Positions 37,092 to 49,390 of a DNA stretch of 64,000 nt are shown here, piece by piece. The DNA comes from Cylicocyclus nassatus (taxonomy: Eukaryota > Nematoda > Chromadorea > Rhabditida > Strongylidae), in contig CATQJL010000316.1 in the NCBI GenBank assembly GCA_958299035.1, positions 37,265,441 through 37,329,440 of the forward strand, given 5' to 3'. Both the position numbers and the translations under genes were made by a program. A model generated the notes under the pieces. That model was not told the origin of the DNA, ran no database searches, and saw only the letters and a program-made list of their open reading frames with translations. Every line of letters begins with the position of its first letter. Position 1 is the stretch's first letter.

Positions 37092-37147
37092 TACGATAGA
37101 GCAAAGCTTCATGATGACTTCGGACAACTGAAGAGCTCTAACCCAAC

Positions 37148-37163
37148 GGTCCTCTTTAGGGCC
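37148..37163 (+). terminator. Histone mRNA 3' stem-loop 1
   Basis: GGTCCTCTTTAGGGCC forms a 6-bp stem (one G-U pair) with a CTTT loop; the C in the first loop position is the nematode form. Preceded by CCAA, as in histone messages. Confidence 0.7.
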
Positions 37164-37180
37164 AATAACTGCGACCCAAC

Positions 37181-37196
37181 GGCCCTCTTTAGGGCC
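37181..37196 (+). terminator. Histone mRNA 3' stem-loop 2
   Basis: GGCCCTCTTTAGGGCC, perfect 6-bp stem and CTTT loop, preceded by CCAAC and followed by ACAGA. It lies 33 nt after the first, with the flank GCGACCCAAC resembling the flank CTAACCCAAC of stem-loop 1, so it looks like a local duplication. Confidence 0.8.
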
Positions 37197-37422
37197 ACAG
37201 ATACGATGAACACAGCGGCATAATATTCGAAATAAACGTGTCAATGAAATGTATTTTGAAGTGAAACTCAACGACACTCTACAGATTTTATTAAGTAAAT
37301 TTAGTTATGTCGTACTGCAAAGAAAGTAGGTCGATCCAGGAAGTATTTGCCGAGAACCAGAATTTTGAATGAAAAAATAACCAGAAATCATGCAAAATTG
37401 CCACTGTTATAAACCAAGTGGT

Positions 37423-37650
37423 TGAAGATGTCAGCAACTGCGACTTCATAGGTTTTAAAGGGTAAGTGTTGCTCTAACAGATAGTGAAAGAATCGGGTCG
37501 ATTTGAGCAGTGGTCGCTGAGAACGAGAATTTTGAAAAATTAGGCGATTTTAGGCTAATTTTTGACTGCTGACATTTGAACTCCTAAAACTCTTGATTGT
37601 GAAGATGTGTGATGTTGCGACTTCATAGGTTTTCTAGGGTAAGGTTTGCC
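37423..37650. repeat. Two-unit tandem repeat of about 180 bp
   Basis: GAAGATGT..GCAACTGCGACTTCATAGGTTTT...AGGGTAAG..TTGC appears near 37423 and again near 37602, with the GTCGAT...GAGAACNAGAATTTTGAA block repeated as well. Ends at the adapter before the gap. Confidence 0.55.
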
Positions 37651-37671
37651 CTACTGGAATATCTCTTACCA

Positions 37672-37696
37672 GTACTCTGCGTTGATACCACTGCTT
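37672..37696 (-). other. SMART PCR adapter sequence (artefact)
   Basis: The 25 nt before the gap are the reverse complement of the SMART oligonucleotide that begins AAGCAGTGGTATCAACGCAG and ends AGTAC. It is a laboratory primer, not genomic sequence, and directly abuts the N run. Confidence 0.95.
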
Positions 37697-38196
37697 NNNN
37701 NNNNNNNNNNNNNNNNNNNNNNNNNNNNNNNNNNNNNNNNNNNNNNNNNNNNNNNNNNNNNNNNNNNNNNNNNNNNNNNNNNNNNNNNNNNNNNNNNNNN
37801 NNNNNNNNNNNNNNNNNNNNNNNNNNNNNNNNNNNNNNNNNNNNNNNNNNNNNNNNNNNNNNNNNNNNNNNNNNNNNNNNNNNNNNNNNNNNNNNNNNNN
37901 NNNNNNNNNNNNNNNNNNNNNNNNNNNNNNNNNNNNNNNNNNNNNNNNNNNNNNNNNNNNNNNNNNNNNNNNNNNNNNNNNNNNNNNNNNNNNNNNNNNN
38001 NNNNNNNNNNNNNNNNNNNNNNNNNNNNNNNNNNNNNNNNNNNNNNNNNNNNNNNNNNNNNNNNNNNNNNNNNNNNNNNNNNNNNNNNNNNNNNNNNNNN
38101 NNNNNNNNNNNNNNNNNNNNNNNNNNNNNNNNNNNNNNNNNNNNNNNNNNNNNNNNNNNNNNNNNNNNNNNNNNNNNNNNNNNNNNNNNNNNNNNN
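37697..38196. other. Assembly gap (500 N)
   Basis: Exactly 500 Ns, a default gap size. Reading frames drawn across it are meaningless. Confidence 1.
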
Positions 38197-38494
38197 GAAG
38201 GATAGAGATGAGACTTAAAGATGCCGTCGCTGAAGTTACATCCGACAGTGGCTGCGTTTTTGCGGGAGTAGAAATCAAACTTTAGAAAGATCAGCTCCTA
38301 ACGGGTTACAGGTTTGTGCTTTACTGATATGTACTGCCATAATTGCTCCCTATCCATTTACCTTTAGATTCTGCACAAAACAAGGTGGAGAGGACAAAGT
38401 GTTCGTTTCAAAAACTGACACAGTTCCCGTCATTCTCTATCGATCGATGGGAATGGTGATGGCTACTCTGGAGTATCGCATGAGTATGTTTTGA
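38197..38494 (+). pseudogene. Astacin metalloprotease, copy B, last two exons only
   Basis: Begins at the gap edge inside the first part of the C-terminal CUB exon (IEMRLKDAVAEV) and runs through the final exon to TGA at 38492-38494. A CAG codon seen in A and D is TAG here (ATC AAA CTT TAG), a nonsense change shared with copy C. What lies upstream is in the gap. Confidence 0.85.
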
Positions 38495-41400
38495 ATCATG
38501 CAACAACTAATTGTTTATAAAATGCAAATATTTTAGTTTGAGAAGCACGCTGGGGAACACCATCAATTGTTCTCGAGGTGCACTTTATTAGATGCTCGAT
38601 AAATGATTTATTGCAAGAGCTTACAACATCGTTAACAAATACATAATGTCTGCAATCGTGCTTTGCAGCAGCAGTTTAAAAGATGATCAATACATCTATG
38701 CTGCAACAGAATCTACATCCCTATAGATTTGTACTTTCGACGACGTGCCAGCGTGAAGCCAGTCCGCTCACAAACTTCAACAGAGATGGCCCAAAAGTCT
38801 TCTCAGTTGACTCTTGTCACTTGTCTTAAAGTATCCCAGCAGGCAATAATAATTTCCTTTGGTACACCCAAGACCTCCTAACAAATCGTTGCAAACATTT
38901 GAATACCTCAAAGTCCTGATGAAATTCGCGTGATTACAACCGTATTTCACTTATCCAAGGCAAAAGCATTGCTCACCTTGTGTTGGTTGCCATCCTCGTA
39001 CGAATGAAGCACAGCTTCTTCCACTCCCTTCTAGTCTGTCCTCTAGCTTGCGTCAACCACACCTCTAGTTTGACATTCCGCTTACGAAGTATCAACTCTA
39101 ATGTCTTTGGATCCTCTTTTCTTCTCGAAATACTGCGCAATTTTTTGTGGCGTGGAGTAATAAGTTTGCCCCCCCCCCCCTCCCCCCCCCATGCCGTACC
39201 ACTGCACTGTAATACCGGAGAATTTTCGGTACTTTTCCGTTATCCGGACCCATTTTTACAAAATCCTCTCATACTATACGTTCTTTAGTCTAAGAATAAT
39301 TTTTCATAAAATCTACGGTGGCTGCCTTCTTGCCACGTTTAAGAAAAAATGGACTTGTTTTGGTTGATTTTGACATGTTTTTTTTTTTGAAATCATTTCC
39401 GATGAGATAAAAAAGGAATTTGTGATCATTTTGAAGCTGTTCGACTGTTCTGCATAAGAGCAAACAATCATGAACTTATTTTAGAACATCTTGCTTGCTT
39501 TCAGCAATGATCAAAAATGTCCTTCTCTTCAAACCATTTTCACCATGCGAATTTAGCCAGAAAATGCTATAAATGATAGCTTAAAGCACTTTGCTGCTCT
39601 TATTTCGTTTCCTAAATGACGGAATCCTAGCGAATTTCTCTATTCTGAGCAAGCTAGACTGTTCATCGATAATAGTATATCGTCAATACTATGACAATGT
39701 TCATTTTGAAACTGCTTGATCGAAATGAGGTCAAAATTTATTAAAAAAACAGACTGCTACATCGCTAGGTAGGATAACACAAACTCTTGGTAAAACCTGT
39801 TAAACATGTATATCGTCGTCTCCCTGGCGTGCGTTGGGCGGAGCATCTCAAACATCTGACCACGTTGGTGAACTAGTTAGACCTCTACTACAAGACATTG
39901 TTTTCTGTAATCTCTCGCTGCCAACTCTGCCACGTATGACAAGCATATATACGTGGCAGTTTAGAGAGTACAGAGAACCATACTTTGCAGTATAGATTTG
40001 ACAAGTCACCAACGCGTTCAGATGTCTGCAAATGCTCCGCCTAACGTACACTGAGGAGGCAACGATACCGTAGGCATTTTATGAGATTTTTCCAGTGTAA
40101 GAATGAAATTTTAGAGGATATGTTCTGGAATGAGAAGAACCCAGAACACTCATTAGAAGAGCTTGTGTAAAGGTTTTGAACTGTTTCTAGGTTGATCACA
40201 CAACCCAGTTAGGCGAATTGCAGACTTAAAGAGTAATAACGTGCCGATATCGAAGACACGCCCAAAATGTTCCAGTTGGCATATGAGCTTACGAAATGTG
40301 GCACCGTCCCAAAAGCCTACGAAATTTGGCTTGCGATCTTACCAAATTTGGCATCGTCAGACAAACGTACGAAATTCGGCATCGTGCCAAGTACTTCATC
40401 ATGATCTCTTCGCCTGCCGTCTCCTCATTTGCCTTGTTCCATGGATCTGGAGGAGCGAAGTGGTAAACAAGAAATCGTTTTATATTACGTAGTGACTAGC
40501 GACTCTACGGGTCGCTAACAAGTGGGTTAGGAAAGAGCAATATTAGTTTTAGTTGTGACTAAAAATATCTCTACATAAATTTTCTACTCCTTTCTGAGAA
40601 CATTTCTGTGAAAAACCATTTCATAAAGGAGAACTGCTTGAGGAGCGGTAAACTTCACAAATCATTCAGCATTTCTCGAAAGCCCTGCCATGAGCTTGCG
40701 AGATTATGGGAAAATCTCTTTTCAATTACCACGCTTTTCCCAACCAGCCCCCCTCCCACCACCCGTTTCTTATGGGCACTCATTCAGATAATGAAAAGAC
40801 TCCACCCTACTATCATCTTGAGAACTTTGTTAATCATACCTCTCAACAAATTCCATGAAGAGCATTAGGAAATCAATAAAATACACATAATTTTGGAAGT
40901 AGCAGGACATCCATAACAATGGTGTATACAACAAACAACATAGCTTGTCTCTCAAAACCAATTTTGACAGCAACAAAATCATTGTCTCAAAACTTGTCAA
41001 AAAGTCCTCCAAGTTAGGATTTCATTAAATTGAATGAAATCTTACTACGAAAAGAGACCTCAGCCCCAGAACCATGACTACCGGATTCTCTTGCACTATT
41101 TTGTCACAATATTCGGCAAGCTCTATGTAAATGTAACCAATTGATATTTTTCGAGCGACAAAATTTTTTTGCGACGAACACATGCTCTACGTACCGCTTA
41201 TAGGATCGCTCCTCCAAGCTATAAGTATTGAGATTTCATAGTGTTGCAATATTAAACCCTCCAAATAAACTATCAGTGAATTTTGGAGTGAAAAAGCGCA
41301 TTTGAAAGGCCTAAAATCCACTCTAAGTCTTCCGAACCCTGCCCACTTACACGTAGTTTTGAGCGAGCGCGGATTTGGAGAGCCCCGAAAAGGGCTCATT

Positions 41401-42535
41401 CTAGTCATTTTCTTGCGCGGAGAAGCTCAGGCATGGTTTTCGCATGACCAAAAGGTTTGAAAAGGTAGAAAACCGAGAAGTGAAATTTTGCCAGGACGCT
41501 GCCCTCAATTAACATATTTATAAGAAAAAACTATCTTACTGCTCTTATAGAACAAAGGCGAAGTCAAGCATTTACTCACATATCCTCAAATTGCCCTACG
41601 TGCCACCTAAGGACCGTCATCTATACTGCCCAATCAAAATACCCTACGTGCCGCTTATATAGCGATGTCTGTTTAGAAAATGCTCTACGTGCCGCCTAAA
41701 GACCCGTATTCATAAGGAAAAACTGCCTACGATTCCCGAGAAAAAACGGTGAAATGAGTATTTATTCACAACATTATTCATTTTCAAATTGCTCTACCTG
41801 TCACCCCGGGAAGAACTGCCCGAAGGTACAAAAATCTGTTTCCCTAGCTAATCAAATGACCTACGTGCGATTATAGAGATGTCTATACGAAAGAAGTGGA
41901 ATCAGAATCCTAAATCTTTCCTAACTCGTTTTCAATCTTCTACCATACATTTTCATTCAATAATCTTCGACAAGCCATTTCCTCTTTCTCGCACTTCAAT
42001 TGGCTGAAATGTACAACGTGCTGCTCCTACATTAGCAAACCTCGAAATGGACGTATAAAACGTATTTTATAATTTTCCGACAAACTGCAGGTGACCTAGT
42101 AATAGGGAAATCGTCATTTTTGCTAAGAAAATACACTTTCTTGAAACAACAATTTCAGAAGGATAGAAAGGCACACTGTGAAAATTCTCCAAAGCCTTAA
42201 AAGTGTTTTCCTCATTGCAGTGAACTGTAAGTTCCGACCAATTCGACAATGACGATGGAAAAATATCTAGATTGTATAAAGACTATAGACTGTAAAGGCA
42301 TTGTATAACAATGCCTTTATAGTCTTTTTCAATCCGGAGTAGGCGAAACATTCCAAGTGGAGCAGCGCGTCCGCACCGTCACGAGCTCAGGGGAGAGGGA
42401 CTTTCATACGATCAGCTTAGACAATCGGTGCCATAGCTCCGGAGGACAGTCGAAATCTGGCAGAGCTGCGGAGGGCCCAATCAGGGCCCGGCACGAGGTG
42501 GACAGACGGTGTTTTCCAAAACGAATTCCCCTTTG
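38197..42535 (-). repeat. Inverted-duplication block, copy B (arm of B/C palindrome)
   Basis: Reverse-complementary to copy C from about 42739 to 47072, with only few differences (for example one-base indels near 42365 versus 42899). Lacks the 947-bp and 630-bp segments of A. Apart from the astacin tail it is non-coding. Confidence 0.95.
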
Positions 42536-42792
42536 ATATTTTTTCATTCCTTCATCATTTTCCTTGCTTATTCTTCTTCCTGTTTTCTATCTTGATACAG
42601 GTGAGGAGTAATTAGAGGAATTTGAGCATTTTGGGCGCTTTTGAGCGCTTTTAGGCGAAGTGTGGCCGGTGCTCTCGTTCCACAAGCACAAAGCGTCACT
42701 TTTGGGCTCAAGGGGGTATTCGTGAAAACTATTGGGGCCAAAGGGGAATTCGTTTTGGAAAACACCGTCTGTCCACCTCGTGCCGGGCCCTG
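42482..42792. mobile_element. Palindromic hAT remnant at the B/C palindrome centre
   Basis: Both ends are the right end of hAT copy 1 (CAGGGCCCGGCACGAGGTGG...), one reversed. The first 54 bases are the reversed end; at the 6-base word CCTTTG (42530-42535) the sequence jumps to the region equivalent to copy 1 position 29511 and runs to the right end. GGCCCAAT (42474-42481) and ATTGGGCC (42793-42800) outside are the same target duplication in opposite orientation. About 203 nt (42536-42738) form the unpaired loop. Confidence 0.9.
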
Positions 42793-45700
42793 ATTGGGCC
42801 CCTCCGCAGCTCTGCCAGATTTCGACTGTCCTCCGGAGCTATGGCACCGATTGTCTAAGCTGATCGTATGAAAGTCCCTCTCCCCTGAGCTCGTGACGGT
42901 TGCGGACGCGCTGCTCCACTTGGAATGTTTCGCCTACTCCGGATTGAAAAAGACTAAAGGCATTGTTATACAATGCCTTTACAGTCTATAGTCTTTATAC
43001 AATCTAGATATTTTTCCATCGTCATTGTCGAATTGGTCGGAACTTACAGTTCACTGCAATGAGGAAAACACTTTTAAGGCTTTGGAGAATTTTCACAGTG
43101 TGCCTTTCTATCCTTCTGAAATTGTTGTTTCAAGAAAGTGTATTTTCTTAGCAAAAATGACGATTTCCCTATTACTAGGTCACCTGCAGTTTGTCGGAAA
43201 ATTATAAAATACGTTTTATACGTCCATTTCGAGGTTTGCTAATGTAGGAGCAGCACGTTGTACATTTCAGCCAATTGAAGTGCGAGAAAGAGGAAATGGC
43301 TTGTCGAAGATTATTGAATGAAAATGTATGGTAGAAGATTGAAAACGAGTTAGGAAAGATTTAGGATTCTGATTCCACTTCTTTCGTATAGACATCTCTA
43401 TAATCGCACGTAGGTCATTTGATTAGCTAGGGAAACAGATTTTTGTACCTTCGGGCAGTTCCTTCCCGGGTGACAGGTAGAGCAATTTGAAAATGAATAA
43501 TGTTGTGAATAAATACTCATTTCACCGTTTTTTCTCGGGAATCGTAGGCAGTTTTTCCTTATGAATACGGGTCTTTAGGCGGCACGTAGAGCATTTTCTA
43601 AACAGACATCGCTATATAAGCGGCACGTAGGGTATTTTGATTGGGCAGTATAGATGACGGTCCTTAGGTGGCACGTAGGGCAATTTGAGGATATGTGAGT
43701 AAATGCTTGACTTCGCCTTTGTTCTATAAGAGCAGTAAGATAGTTTTTTCTTATAAATATGTTAATTGAGGGCAGCGTCCTGGCAAAATTTCACTTCTCG
43801 GTTTTCTACCTTTTCAAACCTTTTGGTCATGCGAAAACCATGCCTGAGCTTCTCCGCGCAAGAAAATGACTAGAATGAGCCCTTTTCGGGGCTCTCCAAA
43901 TCCGCGCTCGCTCAAAACTACGTGTAAGTGGGCAGGGTTCGGAAGACTTAGAGTGGATTTTAGGCCTTTCAAATGCGCTTTTTCACTCCAAAATTCACTG
44001 ATAGTTTATTTGGAGGGTTTAATATTGCAACACTATGAAATCTCAATACTTATAGCTTGGAGGAGCGATCCTATAAGCGGTACGTAGAGCATGTGTTCGT
44101 CGCAAAAAAATTTTGTCGCTCGAAAAATATCAATTGGTTACATTTACATAGAGCTTGCCGAATATTGTGACAAAATAGTGCAAGAGAATCCGGTAGTCAT
44201 GGTTCTGGGGCTGAGGTCTCTTTTCGTAGTAAGATTTCATTCAATTTAATGAAATCCTAACTTGGAGGACTTTTTGACAAGTTTTGAGACAATGATTTTG
44301 TTGCTGTCAAAATTGGTTTTGAGAGACAAGCTATGTTGTTTGTTGTATACACCATTGTTATGGATGTCCTGCTACTTCCAAAATTATGTGTATTTTATTG
44401 ATTTCCTAATGCTCTTCATGGAATTTGTTGAGAGGTATGATTAACAAAGTTCTCAAGATGATAGTAGGGTGGAGTCTTTTCATTATCTGAATGAGTGCCC
44501 ATAAGAAACGGGTGGTGGGAGGGGGGCTGGTTGGGAAAAGCGTGGTAATTGAAAAGAGATTTTCCCATAATCTCGCAAGCTCATGGCAGGGCTTTCGAGA
44601 AATGCTGAATGATTTGTGAAGTTTACCGCTCCTCAAGCAGTTCTCCTTTATGAAATGGTTTTTCACAGAAATGTTCTCAGAAAGGAGTAGAAAATTTATG
44701 TAGAGATATTTTTAGTCACAACTAAAACTAATATTGCTCTTTCCTAACCCACTTGTTAGCGACCCGTAGAGTCGCTAGTCACTACGTAATATAAAACGAT
44801 TTCTTGTTTACCACTTCGCTCCTCCAGATCCATGGAACAAGGCAAATGAGGAGACGGCAGGCGAAGAGATCATGATGAAGTACTTGGCACGATGCCGAAT
44901 TTCGTACGTTTGTCTGACGATGCCAAATTTGGTAAGATCGCAAGCCAAATTTCGTAGGCTTTTGGGACGGTGCCACATTTCGTAAGCTCATATGCCAACT
45001 GGAACATTTTGGGCGTGTCTTCGATATCGGCACGTTATTACTCTTTAAGTCTGCAATTCGCCTAACTGGGTTGTGTGATCAACCTAGAAACAGTTCAAAA
45101 CCTTTACACAAGCTCTTCTAATGAGTGTTCTGGGTTCTTCTCATTCCAGAACATATCCTCTAAAATTTCATTCTTACACTGGAAAAATCTCATAAAATGC
45201 CTACGGTATCGTTGCCTCCTCAGTGTACGTTAGGCGGAGCATTTGCAGACATCTGAACGCGTTGGTGACTTGTCAAATCTATACTGCAAAGTATGGTTCT
45301 CTGTACTCTCTAAACTGCCACGTATATATGCTTGTCATACGTGGCAGAGTTGGCAGCGAGAGATTACAGAAAACAATGTCTTGTAGTAGAGGTCTAACTA
45401 GTTCACCAACGTGGTCAGATGTTTGAGATGCTCCGCCCAACGCACGCCAGGGAGACGACGATATACATGTTTAACAGGTTTTACCAAGAGTTTGTGTTAT
45501 CCTACCTAGCGATGTAGCAGTCTGTTTTTTAATAAATTTTGACCTCATTTCGATCAAGCAGTTTCAAAATGAACATTGTCATAGTATTGACGATATACTA
45601 TTATCGATGAACAGTCTAGCTTGCTCAGAATAGAGAAATTCGCTAGGATTCCGTCATTTAGGAAACGAAATAAGAGCAGCAAAGTGCTTTAAGCTATCAT

Positions 45701-46775
45701 TTATAGCATTTTCTGGCTAAATTCGCATGGTGAAAATGGTTTGAAGAGAAGGACATTTTTGATCATTGCTGAAAGCAAGCAAGATGTTCTAAAATAAGTT
45801 CATGATTGTTTGCTCTTATGCAGAACAGTCGAACAGCTTCAAAATGATCACAAATTCTTTTTTATCTCATCGGAAATGATTTCAAAAAAAAAAACATGTC
45901 AAAATCAACCAAAACAAGTCCATTTTTTCTTAAACGTGGCAAGAAGGCAGCCACCGTAGATTTTATGAAAAATTATTCTTAGACTAAAGAACGTATAGTA
46001 TGAGAGGATTTTGTAAAAATGGGTCCGGATAACGGAAAAGTACCGAAAATTCTCCGGTATTACAGTGCAGTGGTACGGCATGGGGGGGGGAGGGGGGGGG
46101 GCAAACTTATTACTCCACGCCACAAAAAATTGCGCAGTATTTCGAGAAGAAAAGAGGATCCAAAGACATTAGAGTTGATACTTCGTAAGCGGAATGTCAA
46201 ACTAGAGGTGTGGTTGACGCAAGCTAGAGGACAGACTAGAAGGGAGTGGAAGAAGCTGTGCTTCATTCGTACGAGGATGGCAACCAACACAAGGTGAGCA
46301 ATGCTTTTGCCTTGGATAAGTGAAATACGGTTGTAATCACGCGAATTTCATCAGGACTTTGAGGTATTCAAATGTTTGCAACGATTTGTTAGGAGGTCTT
46401 GGGTGTACCAAAGGAAATTATTATTGCCTGCTGGGATACTTTAAGACAAGTGACAAGAGTCAACTGAGAAGACTTTTGGGCCATCTCTGTTGAAGTTTGT
46501 GAGCGGACTGGCTTCACGCTGGCACGTCGTCGAAAGTACAAATCTATAGGGATGTAGATTCTGTTGCAGCATAGATGTATTGATCATCTTTTAAACTGCT
46601 GCTGCAAAGCACGATTGCAGACATTATGTATTTGTTAACGATGTTGTAAGCTCTTGCAATAAATCATTTATCGAGCATCTAATAAAGTGCACCTCGAGAA
46701 CAATTGATGGTGTTCCCCAGCGTGCTTCTCAAACTAAAATATTTGCATTTTATAAACAATTAGTTGTTGCATGAT

Positions 46776-49390
46776 TCAAAACATACTCATGCGATACTCC
46801 AGAGTAGCCATCACCATTCCCATCGATCGATAGAGAATGACGGGAACTGTGTCAGTTTTTGAAACGAACACTTTGTCCTCTCCACCTTGTTTGTGCAGAA
46901 TCTAAAGGTAAATGGATAGGGAGCAATTATGGCAGTACATATCAGTAAAGCACAAACCTGTAACCCGTTAGGAGCTGATCTTTCTAAAGTTTGATTTCTA
47001 CTCCCGCAAAAAACGCAGCCACTGTCGGATGTAACTTCAGCGACGGCATCTTTAAGTCTCATCTCTATCTTTCTGCCTTTGTCAGCCTAAACCTCGCAAT
47101 AAAAGCCAAGTTTTTTCTTTAGAATTGTAGTCAACAAACCTTGATCCAAAAAGTGCACTTTGTAAAATCATCTGACTCCTCACCACTTTCTCCAAAATCT
47201 TGCTCCAGAATTTGTACTTTACTTTTAGCTCTATAAACTTTACCACATCCAGATGGCTAAAGATAACAAATTGCAGGAGACCTTGACTGTTTTTTTTCGG
47301 TAAACCAACCTTTTCATCACATAGACGGCCTCCGTATCCATCGGGACAAATACATTTGGAACAGTCGCGTGGATTGGGGTAGCCACCCATCTTACATTTC
47401 GCTGAGGAGGCGGACTTGCACTTATCTGGTGAAAACATGGACTTCTATTGCTGCAACCTTATAGAACCAATTCTGCATACTTCCTCGAGCATTTGAAGGT
47501 AAAATCAGGAAGTGTTTTATTAGGGAGGGGGGGGGGGACGTTACACAACAGTGCGCGCACTCTGCTGATGCTCCTACTCAATTTATTTGCTTAAGCAAAA
47601 GCTGCGACTGTGTAGAAGACAGTATGTCGCATAGGCTTCACGTGCCCGGACAGCTGGCCCAAGCTGGAATATGTAGAAGTGCTTGGATTGCAGATGTCCT
47701 CGCGGACCTCTCCTTTCGTCGACATAGTGTTCCTCCACCCCGCGAGTGTGTATATATGTGTGTCGGCTGCGGTCCTGCATGGAAATTTTGAAAATGCCCG
47801 ACAACACTGCCCTACATCTCATGCCGCGTATTCTGGACAAAACATCACTTCTGGCATATAGTAATCCGTTAAGTAAGTGGTATTTATCAACTACATTCTT
47901 TCTCTCTTAGAAAAAGCAGCTTTTCCCCTGAATTACGACTCGTGGTATAAAGAGAGGGGTTGCGAAAAACTCACCCAGACATCCGTAATGTTTGTTTATG
48001 AGAAGTATATCATAGAATGATAGCATTTGCGATCCCATAGTGTCTTGATAATCTTCGTCTTTTGGTATCAACGTAGGCTTCGACCAGGTCCTTCGCAAAC
48101 CTGAAAGTTTCGACATACTTGATACCAGGAGGAGGACTACAGCCGCCACTTACGCGGCTGTAGTCCTCCTCCTGGTATCAAGTATGTCGAAACGTACGCG
48201 TGTGACGAGTAGTGCATTATACTGCCGTAGTCGTAAGGTACCCCATAATTGTCACTGGTCTTTTTAGTCTCTAGGTTGAAATCGGTATTCAGCTGCTCAT
48301 CCTGAATTTTCCTCTTTATATCACAACACACTTGCGGCAAGAGTTCAAACTTACAGGAATGTTATTCACATTGAGCGTGATGTAGCTGTCACGATCATAT
48401 CTTGACTGAACGTGAAACAAACCAAGAGTGTGAGCGAGTTCGTGAACGGCTGTTCCCACCTAGGTGAACTTCAGTTAGAAAAGTCTTTCACAACATAGCC
48501 CCATGAGGTGATACATAGTGGCATCCTTCACCGCCCAAAGAGAGTTCTTGTACTGTGTGTTGGTTACCAACGAGGGAGTGGCATCCGTTTCCCTCGAAAA
48601 ATTCAACTCGCTCACGCGCTGCAATGCCGATGATTTTGTGAGGATATTATTGATGCTGCTCTATACCCTTAGCATCTTCAATCATGTCAATGCATGTGTT
48701 GTCGTGCCATAATTTAGCTCCTTTTCTAGCGATAGCCTTCATTTAGGGTTTCCTGCAATGAAATTTTGCTCTCATCTGCTCTAGAGCGGGTGACTACTTA
48801 CTTGCATCAGAGCGGAAAGAATAATGAAGGCCGTATGACCACTTGCTGTTTGCTCCTATTTTTGCTTGGCGCTTTTCCCGATCCTCTTCCGAGATTAGTT
48901 CATTAGCTTGCTCTCTGCAGTAACGTGATTACATTTGTGACACGTTTTTTGAACAGCCAAAATTTACTCTGTCAGCACTATATCTCCTTGGTACAGAAGG
49001 TCCGCCATTCCGGCTCTCTCATTTACTTCCTCAATCGTAATACCTACTGCATTACGTGTGACATTGGCGGGTCTCAACTTCTAAACAACTCAACCTTGTG
49101 GTTATTGTCTTAGACAACTCATGTTTGCGCTTACCTTCAACCTCTGCGTTAAGAAAGCTTCCTGCTGCTTATTCAGTTTTGGTGCTTTCATATACTTATT
49201 CAATCTCTCGCGTATTCGCAAAAGACCATCAACATTGAGGTGCTTAAAAACTGCGCCTAGATCAAACCAATCTTTTCAGACTTACCGATTTTAATTTGGC
49301 CAGCGTTTTCTTTAGCCTGTCTTTTGACTTCCATTCGAGCAAGCAAGTACTGACGCCGACGAGTACAAGTAAAAGTAAAAAAGATTTCAT
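46776..49390 (-). pseudogene. Astacin metalloprotease, copy C (full length, disrupted)
   Basis: Same 13-exon plan as copy D, read on the minus strand from ATG at 49390 to TGA at 46776-46778. Astacins are secreted zinc endopeptidases; in parasitic nematodes they are linked to moulting, tissue penetration or digestion. The KLWHDN exon, damaged in D, is intact here, and the EGF-like exon is intact. Lesions: one extra base in exon 9 (GGACCTGGTC against GGACCGGTC in D); one extra T in the CUB exon (GTTTTTTGC); CAG to TAG in the same exon; one A missing in the last exon. Intron 8 carries a 40-nt inverted insertion. Single-base indels in or next to base runs could be consensus errors, but the TAG is a substitution shared with copy B. 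Confidence 0.85.
48107..48193. repeat. 40-nt perfect snap-back hairpin in intron 8 of astacin copy C
   Basis: GTTTCGACATACTTGATACC...GCCGC (48107-48146) and its exact reverse complement (48154-48193) are separated by CACTTAC. Copy D has only one arm (intron 51844-51896), so C gained an inverted copy of its own intron sequence. A GT donor (CACGC/GTACGT) is still present. Confidence 0.9.

Noticed and set aside
37609..38278. Long open frames across the first gap
   Set aside because: They are open only because Ns are translated as X; the same holds for the frame at 57243-57761.
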